Part shown: positions 8,932 through 16,452 of the stretch, piece after piece | Position numbering within the stretch: position 1 is the stretch's first letter | How the letters are laid out: each line of letters starts with the position of its first letter | Origin: Clostridia bacterium | GTDB lineage: Bacteria > Bacillota > Clostridia > Christensenellales > Aristaeellaceae | Assembly (NCBI GenBank): GCA_017552535.1 | Contig: JAFZPV010000050.1 | Coordinates: forward strand, 1-52,386 | Direction of reading: 5' to 3' | DNA: 52,386 nt | Translations under genes and position numbers: made by a program | Notes under the pieces: generated by a model | The model's database searches: none | Told to the model about the DNA's origin: nothing | What the model saw: the letters and a program-made list of their open reading frames with translations, nothing else

Positions 8932-9618
8932 ATGAAGACAGTCATGGCGGTAGGCGCGCACACCGGCGACGCGCAGCTCACAAGCGGCATGCTGCTGAGC
9001 CGGTACGCTTCTGAAGGCCACCGCATCGTCACCCTGGACCTTACGGCAGGCGAGCGCGGCTGTCCGCAGGGCATGACGCAGCAGGAATTTCGCGAGATGA
9101 ACGTGGAATCCGCAAGAAAGTTCGCTTCCGAGCTGGGCGGCGAAAGCGTGGTGCTGGACATTCCGGATGGCGAGCTGGAATACAGCCAGGAACTTGCAGT
9201 AAGGATCGGCGATATCATGCGCAAATATCAGGTTGAGGTCGTCCTGTATCATTGGAAAAACTCCATGCACAAGGACCACATCGCCGCCAGCCGCCTCACC
9301 ACAGACGCCATCTTTTTTGCATCGCTGCCCACGTTTGAACGCCCTCTTCCCCCTGCAAAGATCAGGCGATGGTTATATGCCGAAAACTGGGAAGACAGCG
9401 AAGGCTTCGTTCCCTATGCGTATTTTGACGTGAGCAAAAGCTTTGAGACCTGGAAACACGCAGTGAAGAACCTCTACCTTACAGAGCACAGCCGGGACTT
9501 CCGTTATCTGCAGTACTATGAAGGGCTTGCCCGCATGCGGGGCGCGCTGATCAAAGCGGAATACGCCACCGCCTTTGGCACAGACGATTACGCAAAACGC
9601 ATCCTGCCGGAGATATAA
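8932..9618 (+). CDS. PIG-L/LmbE-type deacetylase-like protein with altered catalytic motif (228 aa)
   Basis: PIG-L enzymes remove N-acetyl groups from GlcNAc-type substrates using zinc bound by His-Asp-His. Here the usual PHPDDE near the N-terminus is AHTGDA (residues 9-14). The His and second Asp (zinc ligands) remain, but the first Asp, the general base in characterised members such as MshB, is Gly12. The third ligand motif is present as MHKDHIAAS (His116). The fold is otherwise normal in length and order (DLTAGERG, NVESARKFASEL). It lies 1 bp after the double GNAT and 2 bp before namZ. Either the subfamily uses another base, or the protein binds rather than deacetylates. The family call is firm; activity is uncertain. 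Confidence 0.85.
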   Translation: MKTVMAVGAHTGDAQLTSGMLLSRYASEGHRIVTLDLTAGERGCPQGMTQQEFREMNVESARKFASELGGESVVLDIPDGELEYSQELAVRIGDIMRKYQVEVVLYHWKNSMHKDHIAASRLTTDAIFFASLPTFERPLPPAKIRRWLYAENWEDSEGFVPYAYFDVSKSFETWKHAVKNLYLTEHSRDFRYLQYYEGLARMRGALIKAEYATAFGTDDYAKRILPEI

Positions 9619-9620
9619 AG

Positions 9621-10739
9621 ATGATACGAACAGGACTTGACAATCTGAGCACCGTGAAAGGGATTCTGAAGGGCACACGCCTGGGTCTAATGACCAATCC
9701 GACCGGTGTGGACGCCTCGATGCGCTCTTCCATCGACATCCTTAATGAAGGCTTCCATTTAAGCGCTCTGCTGGCCTGCGAACACGGCGTTCGCGGAAGC
9801 GTTCCTGCCGGCGAGCATATCGGCAGCTTCCGGGACGAAAAGACCGGCGTTACCGTTTATTCCTGCTTCGGCGCGAGCACCCATTTGAGCCAGGATATGC
9901 TGGACGACTTCGACGTTTTCGTATACGACATTCAGGATGCCGGAGCACGATTCTACACCTTTATCTACTCGCTTTCCGACGCCATGGAGGACTGCGCCCG
10001 GGCAGGCAAGCCCGTGGTCGTGCTGGACAGGCCGAATCCCCTGGGCGGGTTGACAGTACAGGGAACGCTTCTTGACGAAGAAGTGTCTTCTTTCGTAGGA
10101 CGCTATGCCATTCCCACGCGATACGGCCTGACCGTGGGAGAATATGCAAGATGGGTAAAAGCGTATCTGAAGCTGGGGCTCGACCTGCATGTGGTACCTA
10201 TGACCGGATGGAAGCGTTCCATGCGTTTTGAGGATACGGGGCTCAAATTCGTACCCCCGTCGCCGAATCTGAGCACCCTGCACGCTGCGCGCGTATACCC
10301 CGGCACCTGCATTTTCGAGGGCTGCAACATTTCGGAAGGCCGGGGCACGGCGCTGCCCTTTGAGCTCATCGGCGCGCCGTTTCTGGATGCCGAAAAGCTC
10401 GCCTTACGCATGAACAGCCTTGGGCTCGAAGGCTTCTACTTCCGTGAAGCGTATTTTACGCCCGCCTGTTCCAAGCACGCCGGGCAGCAGTGCGCTGGCG
10501 TGCAGATCTATGTGACCGATGACCTTAAAACGGACGCCCCGCTGATGGGCCTTATGCTGATGGACGAGATCCGCGCCATGAGCGGCGATAAGTTTGAATG
10601 GACATCCAGTATCGACCGGCTTGTTGGAACGAAGGACTACCGGGAAGGCAGGGCAAGCGGAAAAGAGCTGATCGAGCAGAACAGGCTGCCCATTCAGGAA
10701 TGGCAGCGGCAAAGCGAGGAGTTCTGGCTGTATACCTGA
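9621..10739 (+). CDS. namZ: DUF1343 / NamZ-type exo-beta-N-acetylmuramidase (372 aa)
   Basis: Bacillus YbbC (NamZ, GH171) releases MurNAc from the non-reducing end of peptidoglycan glycan chains. Family marks seen are GLMTNPTGVD (22-31), the conserved acidic CEHGVRG (Glu54), VYDIQDAGARFYTFIYS, VLDRPNPLGG and GCNISEGRGTALPFE. Length matches the family. There is no signal peptide, so unlike secreted NamZ it would act inside the cell or be released by another route. It is the third gene of a tight plus operon and faces the AmiE-like and MurQ-like genes. In Bacillus subtilis ybbC/namZ, amiE and murQ lie in one cluster, which supports a shared salvage role here. Confidence 0.9.
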   Translation: MIRTGLDNLSTVKGILKGTRLGLMTNPTGVDASMRSSIDILNEGFHLSALLACEHGVRGSVPAGEHIGSFRDEKTGVTVYSCFGASTHLSQDMLDDFDVFVYDIQDAGARFYTFIYSLSDAMEDCARAGKPVVVLDRPNPLGGLTVQGTLLDEEVSSFVGRYAIPTRYGLTVGEYARWVKAYLKLGLDLHVVPMTGWKRSMRFEDTGLKFVPPSPNLSTLHAARVYPGTCIFEGCNISEGRGTALPFELIGAPFLDAEKLALRMNSLGLEGFYFREAYFTPACSKHAGQQCAGVQIYVTDDLKTDAPLMGLMLMDEIRAMSGDKFEWTSSIDRLVGTKDYREGRASGKELIEQNRLPIQEWQRQSEEFWLYT

Positions 10740-10765
10740 AAATGCCATCCGGAAAACCGCATAAA

Positions 10766-10808
10766 CAAGGCCCACGCCGTTCCAGTTCGGCGTGAGCCCT
10801 GTTCTTTT
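10766..10808. terminator. Hairpin terminator between convergent salvage genes
   Basis: A 14-bp stem with two mismatches (10766-10779 with 10788-10801) is followed by TTCTTTT on the plus strand. On the minus strand the tract is TTGTTTAT, weaker. It probably ends both converging transcripts. Confidence 0.65.
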
Positions 10809-10823
10809 ATGATCTGTTTTCTT

Positions 10824-12599
10824 TTATGATTCCGCGTCCGGGTCTACGCCCAGGCGTTTCAGCGTTTCCACCACGTAGCTTTCGCGGTATTCCTGATCTT
10901 TGGGACGGCCCAGGTAGCTCTTGAAAAACTCCTCACAGGCCTGCTCGTAACTGATATGGGCAAGCTCCGCGATGATGCGCGTAGAGCGGTCGATCAGTTT
11001 TTTATTTGTGGGCAGTACCTGGATCATCCAGTTGCTCCACACGCGGCCCATTTTGGCCATGGTCGCCGTAGAAAGCAGGTTGAAAGCAAGCTTGACCATG
11101 ATATGCGGCATCAGCTCCATCAACGTATGCGGAAGGCTGACCGGAATGCGCAGTTCGTTTTCATCCAGCTTAGATTCTGGAATGTCGCCCATCCTCAGCA
11201 CAAGCCCGCCGTCAAATTTGCCGATGTTTCTGTCAAACCATTCTTTGCAGCCGTCCTTCACACTCTTGCCGTCGATGTCTACCAGCACCAGGCGGGCGGG
11301 ATGCTGGCTGTAGCGGGTAGCGTCGTCAGACCAGCCCAGGTCGTAGTAGGAGAGTTCTTCCGAACCCACCTTGGGCGGATTGTCCACGATGCTTTGCGCG
11401 GCCTTCATGCGGATGTAGTCTTCCTTCGTCCAGTCCAGACCCTTGATCGGGCGGCGTATGATGTGCTGCCACGCGATGGAAGACGGATACAGAGGATCTT
11501 TGGCGTATGCCCAGGAAAGCAGGCTCGTATGGTCGTCTGTGCGCCTGAAAGGCGGCAGCGTGAACGTGGGCTGGCGTTCGGTGGTGTCGGTAAGGATATC
11601 CTGCAGGTAATCGTGGGTGATGTAGGTGATCAGGCCGCCGGCGGTGTAGGTATCAGCTTCGTATTCCACGGCCTTTGCCATGTTTTTCAGCGCTTCGCCT
11701 TCACAGAGCTGGCGCACGCAGGACGTGAACTGTTTGCTGTACTCTTCCGCTTCCAGCGCCTTGGAGCCGACCGCGGCGAGCTCGTCCGCGCTCAGGTTGT
11801 CCTTGAGCCAGCCCCAGGCAGCGATCTCCAGCGCCGCGCCGGCTGCCAGCAGCTCGATGGTCGTGACCTGCATGCGGGTGGAACCTGCCACCGCCATGTT
11901 GCCCGCAAAAAGCGGGATGAAGGTGATGTTCTCGTGTGCAAAGACCTTGCGGGCGCGCTCAAGGTGCTCGCAGAGGATCTCCTTGGGATTGCAGTAGAAA
12001 TAGTACGTGGATATGCCCATATCGTCCGCCTGAATGGCACTGCCGACGGTGCTGGAGCTTAAGCCGCATTCGGCGAGTACAACCACCACGTCGCCGGGCG
12101 TGACGCCGGAATCCACGGTCTGCTGCGCACCGAAGGTCATATAGTCCTCAAAGTTTTCCACTGAGCGAACACAGGCGCGGTCACCGCCGGTCATAAAGCT
12201 GTTGGTTCGTTCCGCCATATCGGCAAACTGCTTCGCCCGAAGCGGCAGCTTCTGGATAAGGCTGTGCCAGAAAAGCCTCCAGGTGGAATCCAGCTGCAGC
12301 GCCATGCGTCCGGACGCGCCCACGGAAGAGAACACCACCAGCCGTTTTTCGTCCATGCAGCGGCGGATGTCCTTTACCAAAGCGTCAAATTCCGGGCTCT
12401 TAAAGCACTTCGCCGAAACTTCGGGGATATAGGTGTCCGCGGCCAGGATCGTTTTGATGCCTTCCGCCGTATCTTTTTTGATCTTCGAAGAAAGGCCGCG
12501 GGTGAGCGGGTTGGACTGCTCCGTCGGGATCGCGCCCAGGTGGAACTGTTTTTCATTATCGATGAAATCGCGGGCTGCCGCTTTGTAATCAAGCATCAT
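10824..12599 (-). CDS. MurQ/GKRP-like protein with two SIS domains (591 aa)
   Basis: MurQ etherases split MurNAc-6-phosphate into GlcNAc-6-phosphate and D-lactate. The N-terminal half carries the MurQ signatures: a phosphosugar loop SSVGASGRMAL, the acidic TGGDRACVRSVENFEDY, and AGSTRMQVTTIELLAAGAAL. A further roughly 300 residues form a second module, as in the glucokinase regulatory protein, which is built from two SIS domains and has a similar length of about 600. Ordinary MurQ has about 300 residues. GGGAGG precedes the ATG at 12599. The gene follows the beta-lactamase-like gene by 10 bp. It could be a true etherase, a sugar-phosphate sensor, or an isomerase; context favours MurNAc-6P metabolism. 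Confidence 0.75.
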   Translation of the reverse strand: MMLDYKAAARDFIDNEKQFHLGAIPTEQSNPLTRGLSSKIKKDTAEGIKTILAADTYIPEVSAKCFKSPEFDALVKDIRRCMDEKRLVVFSSVGASGRMALQLDSTWRLFWHSLIQKLPLRAKQFADMAERTNSFMTGGDRACVRSVENFEDYMTFGAQQTVDSGVTPGDVVVVLAECGLSSSTVGSAIQADDMGISTYYFYCNPKEILCEHLERARKVFAHENITFIPLFAGNMAVAGSTRMQVTTIELLAAGAALEIAAWGWLKDNLSADELAAVGSKALEAEEYSKQFTSCVRQLCEGEALKNMAKAVEYEADTYTAGGLITYITHDYLQDILTDTTERQPTFTLPPFRRTDDHTSLLSWAYAKDPLYPSSIAWQHIIRRPIKGLDWTKEDYIRMKAAQSIVDNPPKVGSEELSYYDLGWSDDATRYSQHPARLVLVDIDGKSVKDGCKEWFDRNIGKFDGGLVLRMGDIPESKLDENELRIPVSLPHTLMELMPHIMVKLAFNLLSTATMAKMGRVWSNWMIQVLPTNKKLIDRSTRIIAELAHISYEQACEEFFKSYLGRPKDQEYRESYVVETLKRLGVDPDAES

Positions 12600-12609
12600 G
12601 GTTTCCTCC

Positions 12610-13653
12610 CTATTGATTGTTTTTGCTGAAGGCCGCATACAGAGCGTTATGCAGCCTACGCCTGAAGGGGAACAGCTTTAGATTTTCGCGAGTGGGATGC
12701 ACCCGGTTGGATAAGAGGATCACGTAGAATCCTGTGGTGGGGTCCACGGCGACGGACGTGCCCGTAAAGCCGGTATGCCCAAAGGAGCAGTCCGGGAACA
12801 GGTCGCCCATATAGTTGTATTCCGTACCCGCCATGTGGAAGCCCAGTCCCCTGTGCACGTCAAAGCCCGGCGTATAGTTGACGGTCGCCTTTTTCATGAG
12901 CGCGGGCGAAAGGAAGCCGTCTCCGTTTTTGGACAGCATGGTGCAGAAGCGTATCATGTCCTCGATGTTTGAAAATACGCCCGCGTTGGCGGAGACGCCC
13001 CGCAGGAAACGTGCGTTTTCATCGTGAACCACACCCTGCCATGCGCGCCCCGTGGCAGCGTCGATCTCCGTGGCGGCGATATTGTCCCCCTGTGGATTGT
13101 ATGAGGTATCGTACATCGAAAGAGGCTCGAACACGCGCTTTCTGGCAAGGGTGTCCAAGCCCTCGCCATAGAGCTTTTCAAGCAGTTTCCCAAGAACGAT
13201 GTAACCCATGCAGCTGTAGTTCGGGGCCTCGCCCACCTTGCAAACGAGCCTGGAATCCAGGATCGCCCTCAGCGCGTCTTCCGGTTTTTCGACGGTTTTG
13301 TCCAGGCGGAAGGAAGGTTCAAAGCCTGCCGTATGGGTCATCAGGCGGAAGACGGTGATTTCCTTTTTGTCTTCCGGTACGCCGTCAAACCACATATCCA
13401 GCGTATCCCACAGCGTGAGCTTTCCACTTTCGATGGCCTGAAATGCCAGCATGGTAGGCGAAAGCACCTTTGTGAGCGACGCCATATCGTAACGAGTGCG
13501 CGAGTTCACTGCGTCCTGGCCGTCTGCGATTTTTCCCACACAGGAAATTGCATAGACCTCATCGCCGCGTCCGCACGCCGCCGCGGCTCCCGGAAAACAG
13601 CCTTCCCGAAGCCCGGTCTCCAGCAGAGAATCAAGCAGTTTTTTCATAGTCAT
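12610..13653 (-). CDS. Serine hydrolase of the class C beta-lactamase / AmiE family (347 aa)
   Basis: Family members hydrolyse amides or esters of cell-wall peptides, D-amino-acid derivatives or esters. The nucleophile motif is SLTK (Ser59 to Lys62), followed by a Y-x-N equivalent that reads YSC in PNYSCMGY (Asn replaced by Cys) and the third box GHTGFTG. There is no signal peptide, so it is cytoplasmic. Bacillus AmiE, which strips the peptide from MurNAc-peptides in the MurNAc recycling cluster, is in this family, and the downstream gene is MurQ-like. The start at 13653 uses GGAG 7 bp upstream. A second ATG at 13647 could be a leaderless start because a promoter ends just before it. Substrate is inferred from context only. 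Confidence 0.8.
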   Translation of the reverse strand: MTMKKLLDSLLETGLREGCFPGAAAACGRGDEVYAISCVGKIADGQDAVNSRTRYDMASLTKVLSPTMLAFQAIESGKLTLWDTLDMWFDGVPEDKKEITVFRLMTHTAGFEPSFRLDKTVEKPEDALRAILDSRLVCKVGEAPNYSCMGYIVLGKLLEKLYGEGLDTLARKRVFEPLSMYDTSYNPQGDNIAATEIDAATGRAWQGVVHDENARFLRGVSANAGVFSNIEDMIRFCTMLSKNGDGFLSPALMKKATVNYTPGFDVHRGLGFHMAGTEYNYMGDLFPDCSFGHTGFTGTSVAVDPTTGFYVILLSNRVHPTRENLKLFPFRRRLHNALYAAFSKNNQ

Positions 13654-13654
13654 T

Positions 13655-13682
13655 ATTCTACTCCGAACGCGGCAAAAGTCAA
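13655..13682 (-). promoter_or_regulatory. Candidate promoter placing transcription start at the hydrolase start codon
   Basis: On the minus strand TTGACT (13677-13682) and TAGAAT (13655-13660) are 16 bp apart. The expected start near 13647-13648 coincides with the second ATG of the serine hydrolase, so the mRNA would be leaderless if this promoter is used. Confidence 0.45.
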
Positions 13683-13753
13683 GGTGCATGTGCCCAAAAC
13701 GCTGTTTTCACCGGCGCAGCGCAAAAGAAATTTCACATTTCTTTCATAAAGCC

Positions 13754-13782
13754 TTGCAATGCGCAATTGATTTATGTATAAT
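13754..13782 (+). promoter_or_regulatory. Strong sigma-A promoter of the structured RNA
   Basis: TTGCAA (13754-13759) and a consensus TATAAT (13777-13782) are separated by exactly 17 bp. The predicted start near 13789 coincides with the first base of the RNA closing stem. Confidence 0.85.
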
Positions 13783-13788
13783 ACTATA

Positions 13789-14005
13789 GACTGCGCAGTT
13801 TGGGTCTGTGGTTGAAAGTCGAAGCCAGTCGCAGGCGAAACGATCCACGTAACCCGGACAAAGTTCCGGCGAGCATGGTGCGGCTTAGAAGTAAGTCCGG
13901 CCGGTAAAACCGAGAGGACCAGTAGTGGGGAGCGCTTCCGCTTATGAGCGAACGTCCCAGCCGGCGAGTGTGGGGTCAAAGACCAGGTCAGCCGATTGCG
14001 CGGTC
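13789..14005 (+). ncRNA. Structured noncoding RNA of about 217 nt, tentatively raiA-type
   Basis: No reading frame explains this stretch. Its ends pair: GACTGCGCA (13789-13797) with TGCGCGGTC (13997-14005), nine pairs with one wobble. Inside are further helices, such as GTGG/CCAC (13808-13811 with 13845-13848), the hairpin CCGGACAAAGTTCCGG (13854-13869), CGGT-AAA-ACCG, CGCT/AGCG and GGTC-AAA-GACC. Purine-rich single-stranded blocks (GAAAGTCGAAGCC, GGCGAAACGAT) lie between them. A strong promoter starts it at the closing stem and no terminator separates it from the zinc-ribbon gene 27 nt downstream. Size, closed multibranch shape and host group recall the raiA motif of Firmicutes and Actinobacteria. 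That identity is from memory and unverified; it does not fit RNase P, tmRNA, SRP, 6S or a T-box. Confidence 0.7.
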
Positions 14006-14031
14006 GATCATTAATTTGGGGGTAATTTTCC

Positions 14032-14313
14032 ATGTTCGAGGACAAGACTCTGGTATGCAAGGACTGCGGTAAGGAATTCGTCTTCACTGCCGGCGAGCAG
14101 GCGTTCTACGCCGAAAAGGGTTTCCAGAATGAGCCCACCCGCTGCAAGGAGTGCCGCGACGCCCGCAAGCGTGCCCGCAACAACTCCACCGGCGAGCGCG
14201 AAATGTACGAGACCACCTGCGCCCAGTGCGGCAAGCCCACCCGCGTGCCGTTCATTCCGAAATCCGACCGTCCCATCTACTGCAGTGAGTGCTACGCAGC
14301 CATGCGCCAGTAA
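14032..14313 (+). CDS. Small protein with two zinc ribbons (93 aa)
   Basis: The N-terminal ribbon has CKDCG (residues 9-13) and CKEC (38-41) around the sequence EFVFTAGEQAFYAEKG, as in the zf-trcl 'probable zinc-binding' domain. The second ribbon has CAQCG and YCSEC around the TRVPFIPKSDRP segment, as in the CxxC_CxxC_SSSS-like family often annotated just 'zinc-ribbon domain-containing protein'. All eight Cys are present. The domains bind zinc and probably nucleic acid or a protein partner; no enzyme function is suggested. It follows the structured RNA directly, with GGGGGT as ribosome site, so the RNA may be its leader or be processed from the same transcript. A bidirectional terminator follows. 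Confidence 0.88.
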   Translation: MFEDKTLVCKDCGKEFVFTAGEQAFYAEKGFQNEPTRCKECRDARKRARNNSTGEREMYETTCAQCGKPTRVPFIPKSDRPIYCSECYAAMRQ

Positions 14314-14341
14314 GTATACAGCTACAGCAGCCATTACCGAC

Positions 14342-14379
14342 AAAACAGCAGCCCCGCGTTCTCACGGGGCTGCCGTTTT
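14342..14379. terminator. Bidirectional terminator between zinc-ribbon gene and aspS
   Basis: GCAGCCCCG (14348-14356) pairs with CGGGGCTGC (14365-14373), flanked by AAAAC and GTTTTGTTTT. The symmetric A- and T-tracts allow termination from both convergent genes. Confidence 0.9.
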
Positions 14380-14388
14380 GTTTTATGT

Positions 14389-16158
14389 TTATTCCTTGTC
14401 TTCCACCACGCGGATGTGCAGTTCTTCCAGCTGCTTGTCGAGCACCTGGGAAGGAGCGCCCATCATCACGTCCTGAGCGTTTTTGTTCATCGGGAAGGTG
14501 ATCACCTCGCGGATGCTGTCCTCGCCCGCCAGGAGCATCACCATGCGGTCCACACCGGGAGCGATGCCGGCATGCGGCGGGGCGCCGTAGCAGAAGGCGT
14601 TGTACATGGCGGGGAACTTGCTCTTCACGTCCTCTTCTCCGAGGCGCACCATTTCGAACGCTTTGATCATGATCTCCGGATCATGGTTTCTTACAGCGCC
14701 GGAAGACAGCTCCACGCCGTTGCACACCAGGTCGTACTGGTCCGCGATGATGCTGAGGGGATCGATCTCTCCCCTTTCGGCCTTCTTCAATACTTCCAGG
14801 CCGCCGATCGGCATGCTGAAAGGATTGTGGCAGAATTCCAGTTCGCCGCTCTCCTCGCCGATCTCGTACATCGGGAAGTCCACGATCCAGCAGAACTCAT
14901 AGCGTTCCTTATCCATATGGCCTTCGCAGGCGGCGCCGAAGAACTTGATCATCACGCCGGCAAGCTTTACCGCCAGGTCTCCCGCCGAAACGACCACCAG
15001 GGTGTTCGGTGCAAGAGAAATGTGCTTTGCAAGCTCCTCTTCTTTTCCGGCAAGGAATTTCGCGATGCCGCCGGCCAGATGACCGTCCGCGTCCGTCTTG
15101 AACCAGTAGCCCTTTGCGCCCGCCTGCACTTCACAGTCGGTAAGGACTTTTTCGATCTGCTTGCGCGTAAGCGTGCAGTTGGTGATGTCGATGGCCTTCA
15201 CGGTCTTTTGGTGAAGGGCTTCCATCTCGCAGTCCGTAAACAGGTCGCTTATGTCCTTGCAGGTCAGGTCGATGCGAAGGTCCGGTTTATCCGAGCCGTA
15301 AGTCGCAAGGGCGTCAAGGTATTTGATCCTGCGAAAAGGCGCTTTGGAGGCCACCGAGTATTTGCCGTACTTTGCAAAGATGGGCGGCAGCACGTCTTCC
15401 AGGATCGCAAATACGTCTTCCTTGCCGGCAAAGGACATTTCCATATCCAGCTGATAGAATTCGCCGGGCGAGCGGTCGCCGCGGGCGTCCTCGTCGCGGA
15501 AGCAGGGCGCAATCTGGAAATAGCGGTCAAAACCGGATGCCATGAGCAGCTGCTTGAACTGCTGCGGTGCCTGCGGCAGAGCATAGAACTGTCCGGGATG
15601 CTTGCGTGCGGGCACCAGATAGTCTCTGGCGCCTTCCGGAGACGAGGCGGTGAGGATGGGCGTGGTGATCTCCATGAACCCGTGCTCCGTCATCGCGCTT
15701 CTGAGGGCCGACACCACGTTGCACCTGAGGATGATATTCTTCTTGACATCGGGATTGCGCAGGTCCAGATAGCGGTATTTGAGGCGCTGGGTCTCGTCCG
15801 CTTCCCGGCTGCGGTTGATCTCGAAGGGCAGGCTGTTGTAACGGCAGCGTCCGAGGATCTCCAGCATATCCGGCACAACCTCGATGTCGCCCGTGGGCAG
15901 CTTGGGATTCTTGTTGGAGCGCTCGCGCACGGTGCCTTCCACTGAGATGGTGGTCTCTTTGTTTTCCGCCGCGATCCTGCGCAGAAGCTCTTCGTCTTCC
16001 ACCACCAGCTGTGTGGTGCCGTAAAAGTCACGCAGCACGACGAAGGCCAGGTTCGCACCCACCTCGCGCACGTTCTCCATCCAGCCCACCAGTTTTACGC
16101 GCTTGCCGCAGTCTTCCATGCGCAGCTCATTGCAGTTATGCGTCCGCATCTGCATCAT
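14389..16158 (-). CDS. aspS: Aspartyl-tRNA synthetase (589 aa)
   Basis: Charges tRNA-Asp with aspartate. It is a class II synthetase of the long bacterial type. The N-terminal OB-fold anticodon-binding domain (about 1-110: VKLVGWMENVREVGANLAFVVLRD) precedes the catalytic core with motif 2, CFRDEDARGDRSPGEFYQLD, and motif 3, GIAPGVDRMVMLLAGED. Between them is the bacterial GAD insertion (about 290-420). Length is normal. AAAGGAAG precedes the first of two adjacent ATG codons. Expression is controlled by an aspartate T-box leader with specifier GAC immediately upstream. Whether it is strictly Asp-specific or also charges tRNA-Asn cannot be told by eye. Confidence 0.97.
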   Translation of the reverse strand: MMQMRTHNCNELRMEDCGKRVKLVGWMENVREVGANLAFVVLRDFYGTTQLVVEDEELLRRIAAENKETTISVEGTVRERSNKNPKLPTGDIEVVPDMLEILGRCRYNSLPFEINRSREADETQRLKYRYLDLRNPDVKKNIILRCNVVSALRSAMTEHGFMEITTPILTASSPEGARDYLVPARKHPGQFYALPQAPQQFKQLLMASGFDRYFQIAPCFRDEDARGDRSPGEFYQLDMEMSFAGKEDVFAILEDVLPPIFAKYGKYSVASKAPFRRIKYLDALATYGSDKPDLRIDLTCKDISDLFTDCEMEALHQKTVKAIDITNCTLTRKQIEKVLTDCEVQAGAKGYWFKTDADGHLAGGIAKFLAGKEEELAKHISLAPNTLVVVSAGDLAVKLAGVMIKFFGAACEGHMDKERYEFCWIVDFPMYEIGEESGELEFCHNPFSMPIGGLEVLKKAERGEIDPLSIIADQYDLVCNGVELSSGAVRNHDPEIMIKAFEMVRLGEEDVKSKFPAMYNAFCYGAPPHAGIAPGVDRMVMLLAGEDSIREVITFPMNKNAQDVMMGAPSQVLDKQLEELHIRVVEDKE

Positions 16159-16405
16159 ATACGTTCTTCCTTTCGTACATATTATACAGAAAACGCTTTC
16201 ATCCCTGTTTTGGGACGAAAGCGTTTTATCACACGTTTCGTGGTGCCACCCAAATTCGGCCATAAAGCCCTTTTGCCCCTTCCGGCGGGGCCGTGCCGCT
16301 GAAGCTCAGGGGCTGTCTTCGCCTTGCCTTGCGTTGCGCGCTTTCAGCCGGGACGCGCTCTCTGTAAACGCAGCATCAAGGATACTGCTGCTCCCTCATC
16401 GCTTC
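16159..16405 (-). promoter_or_regulatory. T-box riboswitch, aspartate-specific (aspS leader)
   Basis: On the minus strand the leader begins GATGAGGGAGCAGCAGTA (stem I 5' side), continues with CAGAGAGCGC and GGCTGAAAGCGCGC, then the specifier loop GAAGACAGCCCC with codon GAC (16315-16317, complement) for Asp. The T-box proper, ATTTGGGTGGCACCACG, is at about 16239-16256. A terminator hairpin follows. Uncharged tRNA-Asp would pair with GAC and with the bulge, favour the antiterminator and switch aspS on. Confidence 0.93.
16190..16228 (-). terminator. T-box terminator (attenuator) before aspS
   Basis: The arms 16190-16205 and 16212-16227 form a 16-bp stem (one wobble), ending in GCGTTTT then CTGT on the minus strand. 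It is mutually exclusive with the T-box antiterminator just upstream. Confidence 0.88.
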
Positions 16406-16411
16406 AACCGT

Positions 16412-16440
16412 ATTATACTGAATCGTCACGTCAAATGCAA
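16412..16440 (-). promoter_or_regulatory. Promoter of the aspS T-box transcript
   Basis: On the minus strand TTGCAT (16435-16440) and TATAAT (16412-16417) are 17 bp apart. The start falls near 16405, just before the T-box stem I. Confidence 0.8.
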
Positions 16441-16452
16441 ATTAAGTTTGCT

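Noticed and set aside
13789-14005. RNase P RNA, tmRNA, SRP RNA, 6S RNA or T-box
   Set aside because: Size and sequence landmarks of those RNAs (for example GAGGAAAGTCC, the tmRNA tag frame, GGTGGNACC) are absent.
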